The position numbers and the translations under genes are program-made. The notes below the pieces were generated by a model. It ran no database searches, was not told the DNA's origin, and saw nothing but the letters and a program-made list of their open reading frames with translations. Shown one piece after another: positions 16,944-25,384 of a stretch of DNA of 64,000 nucleotides (within the stretch, counting starts at the first letter, position 1; every line of letters starts with the position of its first letter). This DNA comes from Streptomyces lichenis. GTDB taxonomy: Bacteria; Actinomycetota; Actinomycetes; Streptomycetales; Streptomycetaceae. The stretch spans positions 1 to 64,000 of the forward strand of contig NZ_JALPTH010000030.1 of the NCBI RefSeq assembly GCF_023218175.1, read 5' to 3'.

Positions 16944-17872
16944 CCCGGGTCGCCGCCGTGGACTGCGGCACCAACTCCATCCGGCTGCTGGTCGCCGACA
17001 TCGACCCGGAGACCGGGAAGGCGGTCGAACTCGACCGGCGGATGACCATCGTCCGGCTCGGCCAGGGCGTGGACCGCACCGGCCGGCTCGCCCCGGAGGC
17101 GCTTCAGCGCACCTTCGCCGCCTGCCGCGCGTACGCGGCGGTGATAGCGGAGCACGGGGTGCAGAAGGTGCGGTTCGCCGCCACCTCCGCCTCCCGGGAC
17201 GCCGAGAACCGCGACGAGTTCACCGCCGGGGTGCGGGAGATCCTGGGCGTGGAGCCCGAGGTGATCAGCGGCGACCAGGAGGCGGAGTTCTCCTTCACCG
17301 GCGCCACCCGGGAGCTGTCCGGCTCCGAGGAGTACCTGGTGGTGGACATCGGCGGCGGCTCGACGGAGTTCGTGGTCGGCCGGGACGCGGTGCGCGCCGC
17401 CCGCTCGGTGGACATCGGCTGCGTACGGCTGACCGAGCGGCATGTGAGCGGCTCGACGCCCACCGAGGCGGAGACCGCCGCCATCCGGGCCGACATCGCC
17501 GCCGCGCTGGACCTGGCGGAGCGGACGGTGCCGATCCGGGAGGCCGGGGTGCTGGTCGGGCTGGCCGGGTCGGTGACCACGGTCGCGGGCATCGCGCTGG
17601 AGCTGGACGCGTACGACTCGGCGGCCATCCACCGCTCGCGGATCAGCCGCGAGCAGGTGGACGCCGTCACCGCCCGGCTGCTGTCCGCGAGCCATGACGA
17701 GCGGGCCGCGATCCCGGTGATGCACCCGGGCCGGGTGGACGTCATCACCGCTGGTGCGCTGGTCCTCCAGGCCGTCATGGAGCGCACCGGAGCGGCCGAG
17801 GTGGTGGTCTCGGAGCACGACATCCTGGACGGGATCGCCCACTCGCTGGTGGCCCCCGCGAAAGGTTCGTGA
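16940..17872 (+). CDS. ppx: Exopolyphosphatase / Ppx-GppA family phosphatase
   Basis: 310 aa; ATG overlaps the DUF501 stop (ATGA). It has the ASKHA ATPase fold with RVAAVDCGTNSIRLLVADI (phosphate 1), ATSASRDAENRDEF, VISGDQEAEFSFTGA, VVDIGGGSTEFVVG (phosphate 2) and LVGLAGSVTTVAGIALEL. This is the short two-domain form of about 310 aa typical of actinobacteria, lacking the long C-terminal domains of E. coli Ppx. It hydrolyses polyphosphate and/or pppGpp. Its stop codon sits inside a Rex-like dyad that may belong to the ndh promoter region. Confidence 0.92.
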   Translation: MTRVAAVDCGTNSIRLLVADIDPETGKAVELDRRMTIVRLGQGVDRTGRLAPEALQRTFAACRAYAAVIAEHGVQKVRFAATSASRDAENRDEFTAGVREILGVEPEVISGDQEAEFSFTGATRELSGSEEYLVVDIGGGSTEFVVGRDAVRAARSVDIGCVRLTERHVSGSTPTEAETAAIRADIAAALDLAERTVPIREAGVLVGLAGSVTTVAGIALELDAYDSAAIHRSRISREQVDAVTARLLSASHDERAAIPVMHPGRVDVITAGALVLQAVMERTGAAEVVVSEHDILDGIAHSLVAPAKGS

Positions 17873-17883
17873 AGTTCTTCACA
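17868..17883. promoter_or_regulatory. Rex (redox repressor)-like operator
   Basis: CGTGAA-GTTC-TTCACA matches the actinobacterial Rex consensus TGTGAA-N4-TTCACA in 11 of 12 arm positions. It overlaps the ppx stop codon and lies about 310 bp upstream of ndh, which I recall as a Rex target in S. coelicolor. The distance from ndh is long, so the promoter would have to start near here. Confidence 0.5.
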
Positions 17884-17887
17884 AGGA

Positions 17888-17951
17888 AAAGGGCCCTGTC
17901 GGGGGTCCGGGGGGCCGTTCGAGGTCACCGGGCCGCCCCTCAGGGCCCTTT
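17888..17951 (+). terminator. Inverted repeat downstream of ppx
   Basis: AAAGGGCCCTG at 17888-17898 pairs exactly with CAGGGCCCTTT at 17941-17951, and the 42-nt interior contains further GC pairing (GGGGCCG with CGGGCCGCCCC). It is a likely terminator of the divIC-DUF501-ppx run. The arms are also self-complementary around GGGCCC. Confidence 0.6.
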
Positions 17952-18191
17952 CGCAGGTTCACAGGGCGGCTACGGCTCTGTTTCCCAGGCGTGAACCGGG
18001 GTGCCGCATGGGCGTTACGGAGCGCTCTCTGCGCAGTTCACGGGGGGTGGGCAACGTCCCGGAACCCCTCCCGGTTCCCTCCCGCGACCATGACCTGGGT
18101 CACGTGGGCGGCGCAGTGTAGCAGAGGTGCTTCCCATCCTTGTGAAGGGGCGCACGAGCAGGGGGTGTGGGGCGGGTGGATACTCGATGGC
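17952..18191 (+). promoter_or_regulatory. Upstream region of ndh
   Basis: 240 bp without a gene. It contains scattered GTGAA and TTCAC half-sites (about 17955, 17992, 18036 and 18141) resembling half Rex operators, and TGACC-TGGGTCA (18089-18100), an inverted repeat. No confident -10/-35 pair can be picked. Confidence 0.4.
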
Positions 18192-19577
18192 ATGAGCACC
18201 ACGGAGCGTCCCAGGATCCTCGTAGTAGGCGGAGGGTACGTAGGCCTGTACGCAGCTCGCCGCATTCTGAAGAAGATGCGCTACGGCGAGGCGACCGTCA
18301 CGGTCGTCGACCCCCGCTCGTACATGACGTACCAGCCCTTCCTCCCCGAAGCCGCCGCCGGCAGCATCTCGCCCCGGCACGTCGTCGTCCCGCTGCGGCG
18401 CGTCCTGCCGAAGGCCGAAGTCCTCACCGGCCGCGTCACCACCATCGACCAGGACCGCAAGGTCGCCACCGTCGCCCCGCTGGTCGGCGAGGCGTACGAG
18501 CTGCCCTTCGACTACCTGGTGGTCGCGCTCGGCGCGGTCTCCCGCACCTTCCCGATCCCCGGCCTCGCCGAGCAGGGCATCGGCATGAAGGGCATCGAGG
18601 AGGCCATCGGCCTGCGCAACCACGTCCTGGAGCAGCTGGACAAGGCCGACTCCACCACCGACGAGGATGTCCGCCGCAAGGCGCTGACCTTCGTCTTCGT
18701 GGGCGGCGGCTTCGCCGGCGCGGAGACCATCGGCGAGGTCGAGGACCTGGCCCGCGACGCGGCCAAGTACTACAAGAACGTCAAGCGCGAGGACATGCGG
18801 TTCGTCCTCGTCGACGCCGCCGACAAGATCCTCCCCGAGGTCGGCCCCAAGCTCGGCCAGTACGGCAAGGAGCACCTGGAGGGCCGCGGGGTCGAGGTCT
18901 ACCTCAGCACCTCCATGGACTCCTGCGTCGACGGCCACGTGGTGCTGAAGAACGGCCTGGAGGTCGATTCCAACACCATCGTGTGGACCGCCGGCGTCAA
19001 GCCCAACCCGGCGCTGGCCCGCTACGGCCTGCCGCTCGGCCCCCGCGGCCACGTGGACTGCGCCCCCACCCTCCAGGTGCAGGGCACCGACTACATCTGG
19101 GCCGCCGGCGACAACGCCCAGGTCCCGGACCTGGTCGGCCGCAAGGCCGGCAACCCCAACGCCTGGTGCCCGCCGAACGCCCAGCACGCGCTGCGCCAGG
19201 CCCGGGTCCTCGGCGACAACGTCATCTCCGGTATGCGGGGCTTCCCGCAGAAGGAGTACAGCCACGCCAACAAGGGCGCGGTGGCCGGTCTGGGCGTCCA
19301 CAAGGGCGTCGCCATGATCGTCATGGGCAAGATGAAGATCAAGCTCAAGGGCCGCCTCGCCTGGTACATGCACCGCGGCTACCACGGCATGGCCATGCCG
19401 ACCTGGAACCGCAAGATCCGGGTCTTCGCCGACTGGACGCTGGGCATGTTCCTCAAGCGCGAGGTCGTCTCGCTCGGCGCCATGGAGACGCCGCGCGAGG
19501 AGTTCTACGAGGCCGCCAAGCCCGCCCCGGCCGCGCAGGCCACCGAGCCGGCCCCGCAGAAGGCCAAGGCCTCCTGA
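18192..19577 (+). CDS. ndh: Type II NADH dehydrogenase
   Basis: 461 aa; ATG at 18192. The FAD-binding motif at the start reads RILVVGGGYVGLYAARRI, and the second nucleotide-binding motif is FVFVGGGFAGAETIGEVEDL. Also visible are VWTAGVKPNP and YIWAAGDNAQVPDL, the C-terminal FAD contact. The C-terminal amphipathic region (GRLAWYMHRGYHGMAMPTWNRK) attaches it to the membrane. It oxidises NADH and reduces menaquinone without pumping protons. Length and motifs are normal. The tail is Ala/Pro-rich. It is monocistronic, ended by the hairpin at 19605, and redox control by Rex is plausible. Confidence 0.95.
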   Translation: MSTTERPRILVVGGGYVGLYAARRILKKMRYGEATVTVVDPRSYMTYQPFLPEAAAGSISPRHVVVPLRRVLPKAEVLTGRVTTIDQDRKVATVAPLVGEAYELPFDYLVVALGAVSRTFPIPGLAEQGIGMKGIEEAIGLRNHVLEQLDKADSTTDEDVRRKALTFVFVGGGFAGAETIGEVEDLARDAAKYYKNVKREDMRFVLVDAADKILPEVGPKLGQYGKEHLEGRGVEVYLSTSMDSCVDGHVVLKNGLEVDSNTIVWTAGVKPNPALARYGLPLGPRGHVDCAPTLQVQGTDYIWAAGDNAQVPDLVGRKAGNPNAWCPPNAQHALRQARVLGDNVISGMRGFPQKEYSHANKGAVAGLGVHKGVAMIVMGKMKIKLKGRLAWYMHRGYHGMAMPTWNRKIRVFADWTLGMFLKREVVSLGAMETPREEFYEAAKPAPAAQATEPAPQKAKAS

Positions 19578-19604
19578 CCGTCCGGTAGCCCCACCGCTCC
19601 TCGT

Positions 19605-19645
19605 CGAAGGGGCCGCCCGCCATCCGTGGTGCGGGCGGCCCCTTC
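19605..19645 (+). terminator. Terminator of ndh
   Basis: GAAGGGGCCGCCCGC and GCGGGCGGCCCCTTC form a perfect 15-bp stem with a 10-nt loop, 28 bp after the ndh stop. Confidence 0.85.
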
Positions 19646-19650
19646 GCCGT

Positions 19651-19716
19651 ACCCCCGGCCTTTCAGCCCGCGCATCGCCCCGCACCCCCGGCCCTTTCGC
19701 CCGCGCATCGCCCCGT
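19651..19716 (+). repeat. 33-bp tandem direct repeat
   Basis: Two adjacent 33-bp units (19651-19683 and 19684-19716) share the start ACCCCCGGCC and the end CCCGCGCATCGCCCCG. They lie between the ndh terminator and the CFA-type gene. No function is apparent. Confidence 0.7.
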
Positions 19717-19816
19717 TCCGGGACTGCGCGCCCGCACCCCCGGTGTTCTCGTGGAGTCGAACACAGAGCTTCACGCACAGAGCGAACTCCGCCGAACCGT
19801 CACGGAGGTGTGCACC

Positions 19817-21130
19817 ATGGCCGACGCCGCGTCGCGGCTGACCGCTCTCGCCCAGGACCTGCTGGGCGTACCGCTGCCCGTCCGCATCCGGGCCTGGGAC
19901 GGCAGCGAGGCCGGGCCGCCCGGCGCACCCGTCCTGGTGGTCCGCCACCGCAGGGCGCTGCGCCGGCTGCTCTGGAAGCCCGGCGAGCTCGGCCTCGCCC
20001 GGGCCTGGGTGGCCGGCGAACTGGACGCCGAGGGCGATCTGTACGCCCTCCTCGGCCGGATCGCCGCACTGCTGTGGGAGCGCGGCGGCGGGGAGCGCCC
20101 GGCCGGGAAGCGGACCGTACGCGACCCCCGGCTGCGCGCCGCCGTCCGCGAGCTGGTCCGTCTCGGCGGGCCCTGGCCGCCGCCCGCGCCGCCCGCCGAG
20201 GAGATCCGCGGCCGCACCGGCCGCACCCACACCAGGCACCGCGACCGGCAGGCCGTCAGCCACCACTACGACGTCGGCAACGACTTCTACGCCCTGGTCC
20301 TCGGCCCGTCGATGGTCTACTCCTGCGCCTGCTTCACCGAGGGCGCCACCCTGGAGCAGGCCCAGCGCGCCAAGCTCGACCTGGTCTGCCGCAAGCTGGC
20401 CCTCAAGGAGGGGGACCGGCTGCTGGACGTCGGCTGCGGCTGGGGCTCGATGGCCCTGCACGCCGCCCGGGAGTACGGCGCCACCGTCGTCGGCGTCACC
20501 CTCTCCGCCGAGCAGGCCGCGTACGCCCGCGAGCGGATCGCCGAGGAAGGGCCGGCCGGCCGGGTCGAGATCCGCGTCCAGGACTACCGGGACGTCCGGG
20601 ACGGCCCGTACGACGCGATCTCCTCCATCGGCATGGCCGAGCACGTCGGCACCGAGCGCTACCAGGAGTACGCCGACGCCCTGTACGCCCTGCTGCGCCC
20701 CGGCGGGCGGCTGCTCAACCACCAGATCGCCCGCCGCCCGGAACGGGACGAGTCCGCGTACCGGCTGGACCCGTTCATCGACGCGTACGTCTTCCCGGAC
20801 GGCGAACTCGCCCCGCTGGGCCGCACCACCTCCGCCCTGGAGCGGGCCGGCTTCGAGGTGCGCGACACCGAGGCGCTGCGCGAGCACTACGCGCTGACGC
20901 TCCGCCACTGGGTCGCCCACCTGGAGGCGCACTGGCCCGAGGCGGTCCGGCTGACCTCACCGGGCCGGGCTCGCGTCTGGCGGCTCTACATGGCCGCCTC
21001 CGCCCTCGCCTTCGAGCGCCACCAGATCGGCGTCAACCAGATCCTGGCCGTGCGCACCGGTCCTGACGGCCGCTCGGGCCTGCCCCTGCGCCCCCGCGTC
21101 TGGAACGAGCGGGGAGCTGACGGCGGCTGA
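19817..21130 (+). CDS. cfa: Cyclopropane-fatty-acyl-phospholipid synthase family methyltransferase
   Basis: 437 aa; ATG 19817 behind GGAGGTG. An N-terminal helical domain (LVVRHRRALRRLLWKPGELG...LARAWVAGELD) binds membrane phospholipid in this family. The SAM-binding domain starts after QAVSHHYDVGNDFYALVLG and YSCACF, then LLDVGCGWGSMALHAAREYG (motif I), EHVGTERYQEY and LLNHQIA. It methylates or cyclopropanates double bonds of membrane lipid acyl chains. The family includes fatty-acid methyltransferases, so the exact product is unsure. It ends at a shared terminator facing the ABC permease. Confidence 0.9.
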   Translation: MADAASRLTALAQDLLGVPLPVRIRAWDGSEAGPPGAPVLVVRHRRALRRLLWKPGELGLARAWVAGELDAEGDLYALLGRIAALLWERGGGERPAGKRTVRDPRLRAAVRELVRLGGPWPPPAPPAEEIRGRTGRTHTRHRDRQAVSHHYDVGNDFYALVLGPSMVYSCACFTEGATLEQAQRAKLDLVCRKLALKEGDRLLDVGCGWGSMALHAAREYGATVVGVTLSAEQAAYARERIAEEGPAGRVEIRVQDYRDVRDGPYDAISSIGMAEHVGTERYQEYADALYALLRPGGRLLNHQIARRPERDESAYRLDPFIDAYVFPDGELAPLGRTTSALERAGFEVRDTEALREHYALTLRHWVAHLEAHWPEAVRLTSPGRARVWRLYMAASALAFERHQIGVNQILAVRTGPDGRSGLPLRPRVWNERGADGG

Positions 21131-21143
21131 GGCGCCGTACGCC

Positions 21144-21196
21144 CGAGGGCCGGGCCCCGCTGTCCCGGTCGGAACAGCCCGGAGGCCCGGCCCTCG
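21144..21196. terminator. Bidirectional terminator between convergent genes
   Basis: CGAGGGCCGGGCC (21144-21156) pairs with GGCCCGGCCCTCG (21184-21196), and the loop has further partial pairing. It lies between the stops of the CFA-type gene and the ABC permease. Confidence 0.8.
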
Positions 21197-21215
21197 TCTG
21201 TGCCGCCGCGCGCGG

Positions 21216-23747
21216 CTACTCCGCCTTGATGGCGTTCAGCATGTTCAGCCGCGCCGCGCTGCGGGCCGGCCAGAGCGAGGCCAGCACGCCGACCAGTCCG
21301 GCCAGGAGGAGGAAGATCCCGATCCGGCCCCAGGGCAGGACCAGCGCGTAGCCCGGCAGGTCGTCCTTGAGGGACTGGCCGATCGCCCAGCCGAGGAAGA
21401 CGCCCAGCACGATGCCGACCAGCGCGCCGAAGAGCGAGATCACCACGGCCTCCAGCCGGACCATCCGCTTCACCCGGCGCCGGTCCAGGCCGATGGCCCG
21501 CAGCATGCCGATCTCCTGCTGCCGCTCGAAGACCGACATGGCCAGGGTGTTGACCACACCCAGGACGGCGATCAGCAGTGCCATCGCCAGCAGCGCGTAG
21601 ACGATGTTCAGCATCATGTTGATCATGCCGCCGAACTGGTCGCGGATGTCCTGGCGGTCCATCACGCTGATCGCCGGGTTCTCGCCCAGGGCGCTGATCA
21701 GCGCCTTCTCGCCGGCCGCGGACTGGCCGCCGTCCATCTTGACGAAGATCTGCTGGATGTTCGGCTTCTTCTCGTGCTGGGCGGCCAGCTCGCTGCCGAC
21801 CAGCACCGGGGAGAGGAACTCGCTGCCCTCGAAGACCGCGCCGACCTTCAGCGAGCCCTTCTTCTCGTCGCCGAACACGGTCGGCAGGGTGTCGCCGACC
21901 TTCCAGCCGTGCTTCCTGGCGGAGTCCTCGGCGACCGCGATCCGCCCGTCGGCCAGCGAGCCGATGCCACCGGAGACCGTCTTGACGGTGAGCACCTTCT
22001 CGACGTCGCCCGGGGTGACCGCGGAGGTCGGGGCGAACTCGCCGTCCAGCTTGAGGTAGGTGCTGGTCAGCGGGGAGACGGCGCTGACGCCCGGGGCCTT
22101 CTCCACGGCGGCCAGCGCGGAGCCGTCCAGCGGGCCGCCGCTGGCCATCGCGACCATGTAGTCGGCGCGGATGTTGTCGGTGGTCATCTTGTCCACCGAC
22201 TGGCCCACGGTCACACCGACCACCGACAGGCCGGTGACCAGGGTGAGCCCGATGGCCAGCGCGGAGGCGGTGGCACCGGTGCGGCGCGGGTTGCGGACCG
22301 CGTTCTGGCCGGCCAGCTTGCCGGCCACACCGAAGACCGAGACCAGCAGCGGCCGGACCAGGGCCACGATGGGCCGGGACAGCTGCGGGATCAGCACGAT
22401 CACGCCGATCAGGGCGAGGAAGGCGCCCAGCCCGATCAGATAGCGGCCGTTCTCGTCCCCCATCCCGGCGCCGCCGGCGATCGCGGTCGCGCCGATCGCG
22501 GTGATCACCGACCCGACGATGTTCCGCACCAGCAGGGACTTGGCGGAGGGCGCCGCGTGGACGCTGTTCATCGCCGCCACCGGCGGGATCTTCGCGGCCC
22601 GGCGGCCCGGCAGCCAGGCGGCCAGCATGGTGATCAGCACACCGACGGCGAGCGCGGAGACGATCGGGGTCGCGGTGACGACCAGCGGCCCGCCGGGCAC
22701 CTTCATCCCGAAGCTGGACATGCCCGAGCGCAGCCCCACAGCGAGCAGCACGCCGAGCCCGAGCCCGACCGCCGCCGCGACCAGGCCGACCAGGCCGGCC
22801 TCGGCCAGCACGGAGCGGGTGACCTGGCGGCGCGAGGCGCCGACCGCGCGCATCAGCGCGATCTCCTTGGTGCGCTGGGCGACCAGCATGGTGAAGGTGT
22901 TGGCGATCAGGAACACGCCGACGAAGAGCGCGATCCCGGCGAAGGCCAGCAGCACCTGGTTGAGGCCGCTCATCCCGGCCTCGATGTCCTTGGCCTGCTC
23001 GTCGGCGAGGGCGGCGCCGGTGCGGGCCACCGCCTCCTTCGGGAGCAGCGGCACGACCTGGTCGAGCAGCTTCTCGTCGTCGGTGCCGGGCGCGGCGCTG
23101 ACGTTGACGTCCTGGAAGTGGCCGGGGGCCAGGTAGAGCTTCTGCGCCACCGGGGTCTGGAACAGCACCAGGCTGCCGCCGGCGCTGACCGCGCCGTCGT
23201 CGGTGGTGAAGATCCCGCTGAGGGTGTACTCCTTCACCGGCCCGTTGGTGGCCACCCGCACCCGGTCGCCGACCTTGTACCTGCCCTTGGCGGCGGTGTC
23301 CTGGTCCAGGGCGACCTGGTCGGCGGCGGCGGGGCCGGAGCCCTGCCCGAAGGCGTACGCCGGGTCCTTGCCGTCCTTGCCGGGGGCGAAATTGGCGCCC
23401 TTGTTGGACCAGCCGACGCCGATCAGCTTGCCGTTCGGGTCGGCGACCCCGGCGAAGCCGTTCACCCGGGCGCTCACGGCGGTGACCCCGTCCAGCGCGC
23501 CGATCCTGTCGACGGTCTTCTGGGAGACGCCGGAGCCCGACTCGGGGTTCGACCCGTCGGCGTAGGAGGTGACCGCCACGGCCACGTCGTCGTAGTTCTT
23601 GGCGGACTGGTTGCGGAAGGCCTGGGAGAGCGTGTCGGTGAAGACCAGGGTGCCGGAAACGAACGCGACGCCGAGCATCACGGCGAGCACGGTCATCAGC
23701 AGCCTGGCCTTGTGCGCGAGCACGTTGCGCAGGGCGGTACGGAGCAT
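21216..23747 (-). CDS. ABC transporter permease, FtsX/MacB type, duplicated
   Basis: 843 aa. It has four-plus-four membrane topology with two FtsX domains: a first helix near 15-35 (LLMTVLAVMLGVAFVSGTLV), a large extracellular MacB-like region, three helices with LVAQRTKEIALMRAVGASRR, then a second copy with a helix at ~495-515, a second extracellular region and FERQQEIGMLRAIGLDRRRV. The repeated RTKEIALMRAVG / RQQEIGMLRAIG loops are the coupling segments to the ATPase. It probably exports or extracts lipids, lipoproteins or peptides; the substrate is unknown. It follows its ATPase gene after 95 bp. Confidence 0.9.
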   Translation of the reverse strand: MLRTALRNVLAHKARLLMTVLAVMLGVAFVSGTLVFTDTLSQAFRNQSAKNYDDVAVAVTSYADGSNPESGSGVSQKTVDRIGALDGVTAVSARVNGFAGVADPNGKLIGVGWSNKGANFAPGKDGKDPAYAFGQGSGPAAADQVALDQDTAAKGRYKVGDRVRVATNGPVKEYTLSGIFTTDDGAVSAGGSLVLFQTPVAQKLYLAPGHFQDVNVSAAPGTDDEKLLDQVVPLLPKEAVARTGAALADEQAKDIEAGMSGLNQVLLAFAGIALFVGVFLIANTFTMLVAQRTKEIALMRAVGASRRQVTRSVLAEAGLVGLVAAAVGLGLGVLLAVGLRSGMSSFGMKVPGGPLVVTATPIVSALAVGVLITMLAAWLPGRRAAKIPPVAAMNSVHAAPSAKSLLVRNIVGSVITAIGATAIAGGAGMGDENGRYLIGLGAFLALIGVIVLIPQLSRPIVALVRPLLVSVFGVAGKLAGQNAVRNPRRTGATASALAIGLTLVTGLSVVGVTVGQSVDKMTTDNIRADYMVAMASGGPLDGSALAAVEKAPGVSAVSPLTSTYLKLDGEFAPTSAVTPGDVEKVLTVKTVSGGIGSLADGRIAVAEDSARKHGWKVGDTLPTVFGDEKKGSLKVGAVFEGSEFLSPVLVGSELAAQHEKKPNIQQIFVKMDGGQSAAGEKALISALGENPAISVMDRQDIRDQFGGMINMMLNIVYALLAMALLIAVLGVVNTLAMSVFERQQEIGMLRAIGLDRRRVKRMVRLEAVVISLFGALVGIVLGVFLGWAIGQSLKDDLPGYALVLPWGRIGIFLLLAGLVGVLASLWPARSAARLNMLNAIKAE

Positions 23748-23842
23748 GAGGTGGGGTCCCGGTGGGTTGGGGTGGGGTCAGGAGGTCGGAGAGGGGCCGG
23801 GGCTCGGCCGGTGGGGGCCGGGTGGCGCCCCCGGGCCGGGGC

Positions 23843-24613
23843 TCAGCTCGTACGGCCCTTGGCGTCGAACTCCTTCATGCGGTCCAGCACGCCGTCCGCC
23901 GTGGGGTGCAGCATCTCGTCCACGATCCGGCCGTCGGCCAGGAAGATCACCCGGTCCGCGTAGGAGGCGGCTACCGGGTCGTGGGTCACCATCACCACGG
24001 TCTGCCCCAGCTCGCGCACCGAGTTGCGCAGGAAGCCCAGCACCTCGGCGCCGGAGCGCGAGTCGAGGTTGCCGGTCGGCTCGTCGCCGAAGATGATCTC
24101 GGGCTGGGAGGCCAGCGCGCGGGCCACCGCGACACGCTGCTGCTGGCCGCCGGAGAGCTGCGCGGGCCGGTGCCCGAGCCGTCCGGACAGCCCGATCATG
24201 TCGATGACCTTGCGCACCCACTCCTTGTCGGGCTTGCGGCCCGCGATGTCCATCGGGAGGGTGATGTTCTCCTGCGCGGTCAGGGTGGGCAGCAGGTTGA
24301 AGGCCTGGAAGATGAAGCCGATCTTGTCCCGGCGCAGCTGGGTGAGCTGCTTGTCCTTCAGCGAGCCGAGCTCGGTGTCGCCGATCCGCACCGAGCCGCC
24401 GGAGAAGGTGTCCAGCCCGGCCACGCAGTGCATCAGGGTGGACTTGCCGGAACCGGAGGGGCCCATGATCGCGGTGAACTCGCCCTGCCGGAAGTCCACG
24501 GTGACCCGGTCCAGCGCGACCACCTGGGTCTCACCCTGTCCGTAGACCTTGGACAGCTCCGTGGCGCGGGCGGCCACCGCGGTGGAGCGGTAGGCGGTGG
24601 AGGTGGTGGTCAC
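23843..24613 (-). CDS. ABC transporter ATP-binding protein, LolD/MacB type
   Basis: 256 aa from the GTG at 24613, which has GGGAG 7 nt upstream. Walker A is GPSGSGKST, Q-loop FIFQAFNLLP, signature LSGGQQQRVAVARALA, Walker B IIFGDEPTGNLD, and the H-loop is VTHD. The family pairs with FtsX-type permeases, and the permease gene follows on the same strand, so the two form one exporter. The upstream region holds two palindromes (24862-24884) that could be operators for this operon or for bldA. Confidence 0.93.
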   Translation of the reverse strand: MTTTSTAYRSTAVAARATELSKVYGQGETQVVALDRVTVDFRQGEFTAIMGPSGSGKSTLMHCVAGLDTFSGGSVRIGDTELGSLKDKQLTQLRRDKIGFIFQAFNLLPTLTAQENITLPMDIAGRKPDKEWVRKVIDMIGLSGRLGHRPAQLSGGQQQRVAVARALASQPEIIFGDEPTGNLDSRSGAEVLGFLRNSVRELGQTVVMVTHDPVAASYADRVIFLADGRIVDEMLHPTADGVLDRMKEFDAKGRTS

Positions 24614-24861
24614 GAGGGACTCCCGTCGGGTACGCGGTGGCTGCGCGACCGCTGTCGGGCGCGCTTGTCGAGGACCTGTCCATCGTGGCCCCCGACCCAC
24701 CCCCGATACGTCCCTCCGCGTGCCCGTTCCCGGGGCAGTCTGGAGTCGGACCGCGGCCCCGTCCGCTCCTCCTGAGGTATGACGGCACCCCTGAGGCGGC
24801 CGTGTGACGGGGCGGAATGCGGCGCGTTCCCAGGGACGGGGTGGGGCGCGTTCCCGGGGCG

Positions 24862-24884
24862 CAATGCGGCGCATTGTCATGACA
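24862..24884. promoter_or_regulatory. Two overlapping palindromes, possible operator
   Basis: CAATGC-GGC-GCATTG (24862-24876) is a perfect 6+6 dyad, overlapped by the perfect 10-bp palindrome TGTCATGACA (24875-24884). They lie about 250 bp before the ABC ATPase start and about 230 bp before bldA. The regulator is unknown. Confidence 0.5.
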
Positions 24885-24978
24885 GGGTCACACCGGGCGA
24901 CGACTTTCCGTCATTCCTTTGCGCACCCTTTGCGGCCGCGAGCGCCGAAGGGGGCCCGGGCGACCTTGCCCGCCGTGG

Positions 24979-25006
24979 CTGACGCTCCCTCAGGCCCCAA
25001 TAGAAT
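24979..25006 (+). promoter_or_regulatory. Candidate bldA promoter
   Basis: CTGACG (24979-24984), 16 nt, TAGAAT (25001-25006) resembles the Streptomyces HrdB consensus TTGAC-N16-18-TAGNNT. It is about 100 bp upstream of the tRNA. A second AT-rich block (GACAATAT) follows directly. It was chosen by eye only. Confidence 0.35.
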
Positions 25007-25112
25007 AAGACAATATCGGGCCACGGCTCCGCTGATCGGGGGACGCGCCCCGGATAGGCTCATGTGCCAGCGTGACCCGCGCGGATGGGCGTATGCGCGT
25101 GCGCGTGTGATG

Positions 25113-25197
25113 GCCCGGATGGTGGAACGTAGACACGGCGAGCTTAAACCTCGCTGGCCCTCTTCGGGCCGTGCCGGTTCGAGTCCGGCTCCGGGCA
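25113..25197 (+). tRNA. bldA: tRNA-Leu with anticodon UAA (bldA)
   Basis: A class II tRNA with a long variable arm. Acceptor stem GCCCGGA (25113-25119) pairs with TCCGGGC (25190-25196). The anticodon stem GCGAG/CTCGC encloses the loop CTTAAAC, with anticodon TAA at 25145-25147. The variable arm is GGCCC-TCTT-CGGGCC-like, and the T arm has GGTTCGAGTC. The 3' CCA is not encoded; A25197 is the discriminator base. It decodes UUA, the rare leucine codon that in Streptomyces marks developmental and secondary-metabolism genes. Its position between the ABC genes and the thiolase/cbs region agrees with my recollection of bldA in S. coelicolor. Confidence 0.96.
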
Positions 25198-25384
25198 CTG
25201 TCGATGCACTGCCGTTCGAACGTACGTTCCCTTCCGGCCCGGTGAGGGAAGCGCGGCGCACCGCCCCGCAGTGCCCGCGGAACGCCCAGGGAGGGGAAAG
25301 ATCCTCCCCGAGCACTAGGGTGTTTCTTTTGCGTCCCCATTACTCTTGTTCCAAGGCCGCGCACGGCGGCCATGGAGGAGTGAG

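Larger units (their letters stand above)
24614..25112. other. Divergent control region between the ABC operon and bldA
   Basis: 499 bp with no convincing gene. It contains repeated short blocks (AATGCGGCGC at 24819 and 24863; GGCGCGTTCCC at 24825 and 24845), the two palindromes at 24862-24884, and a candidate bldA promoter near 24979-25006. Small overlapping frames here have no coding character. Confidence 0.5.
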
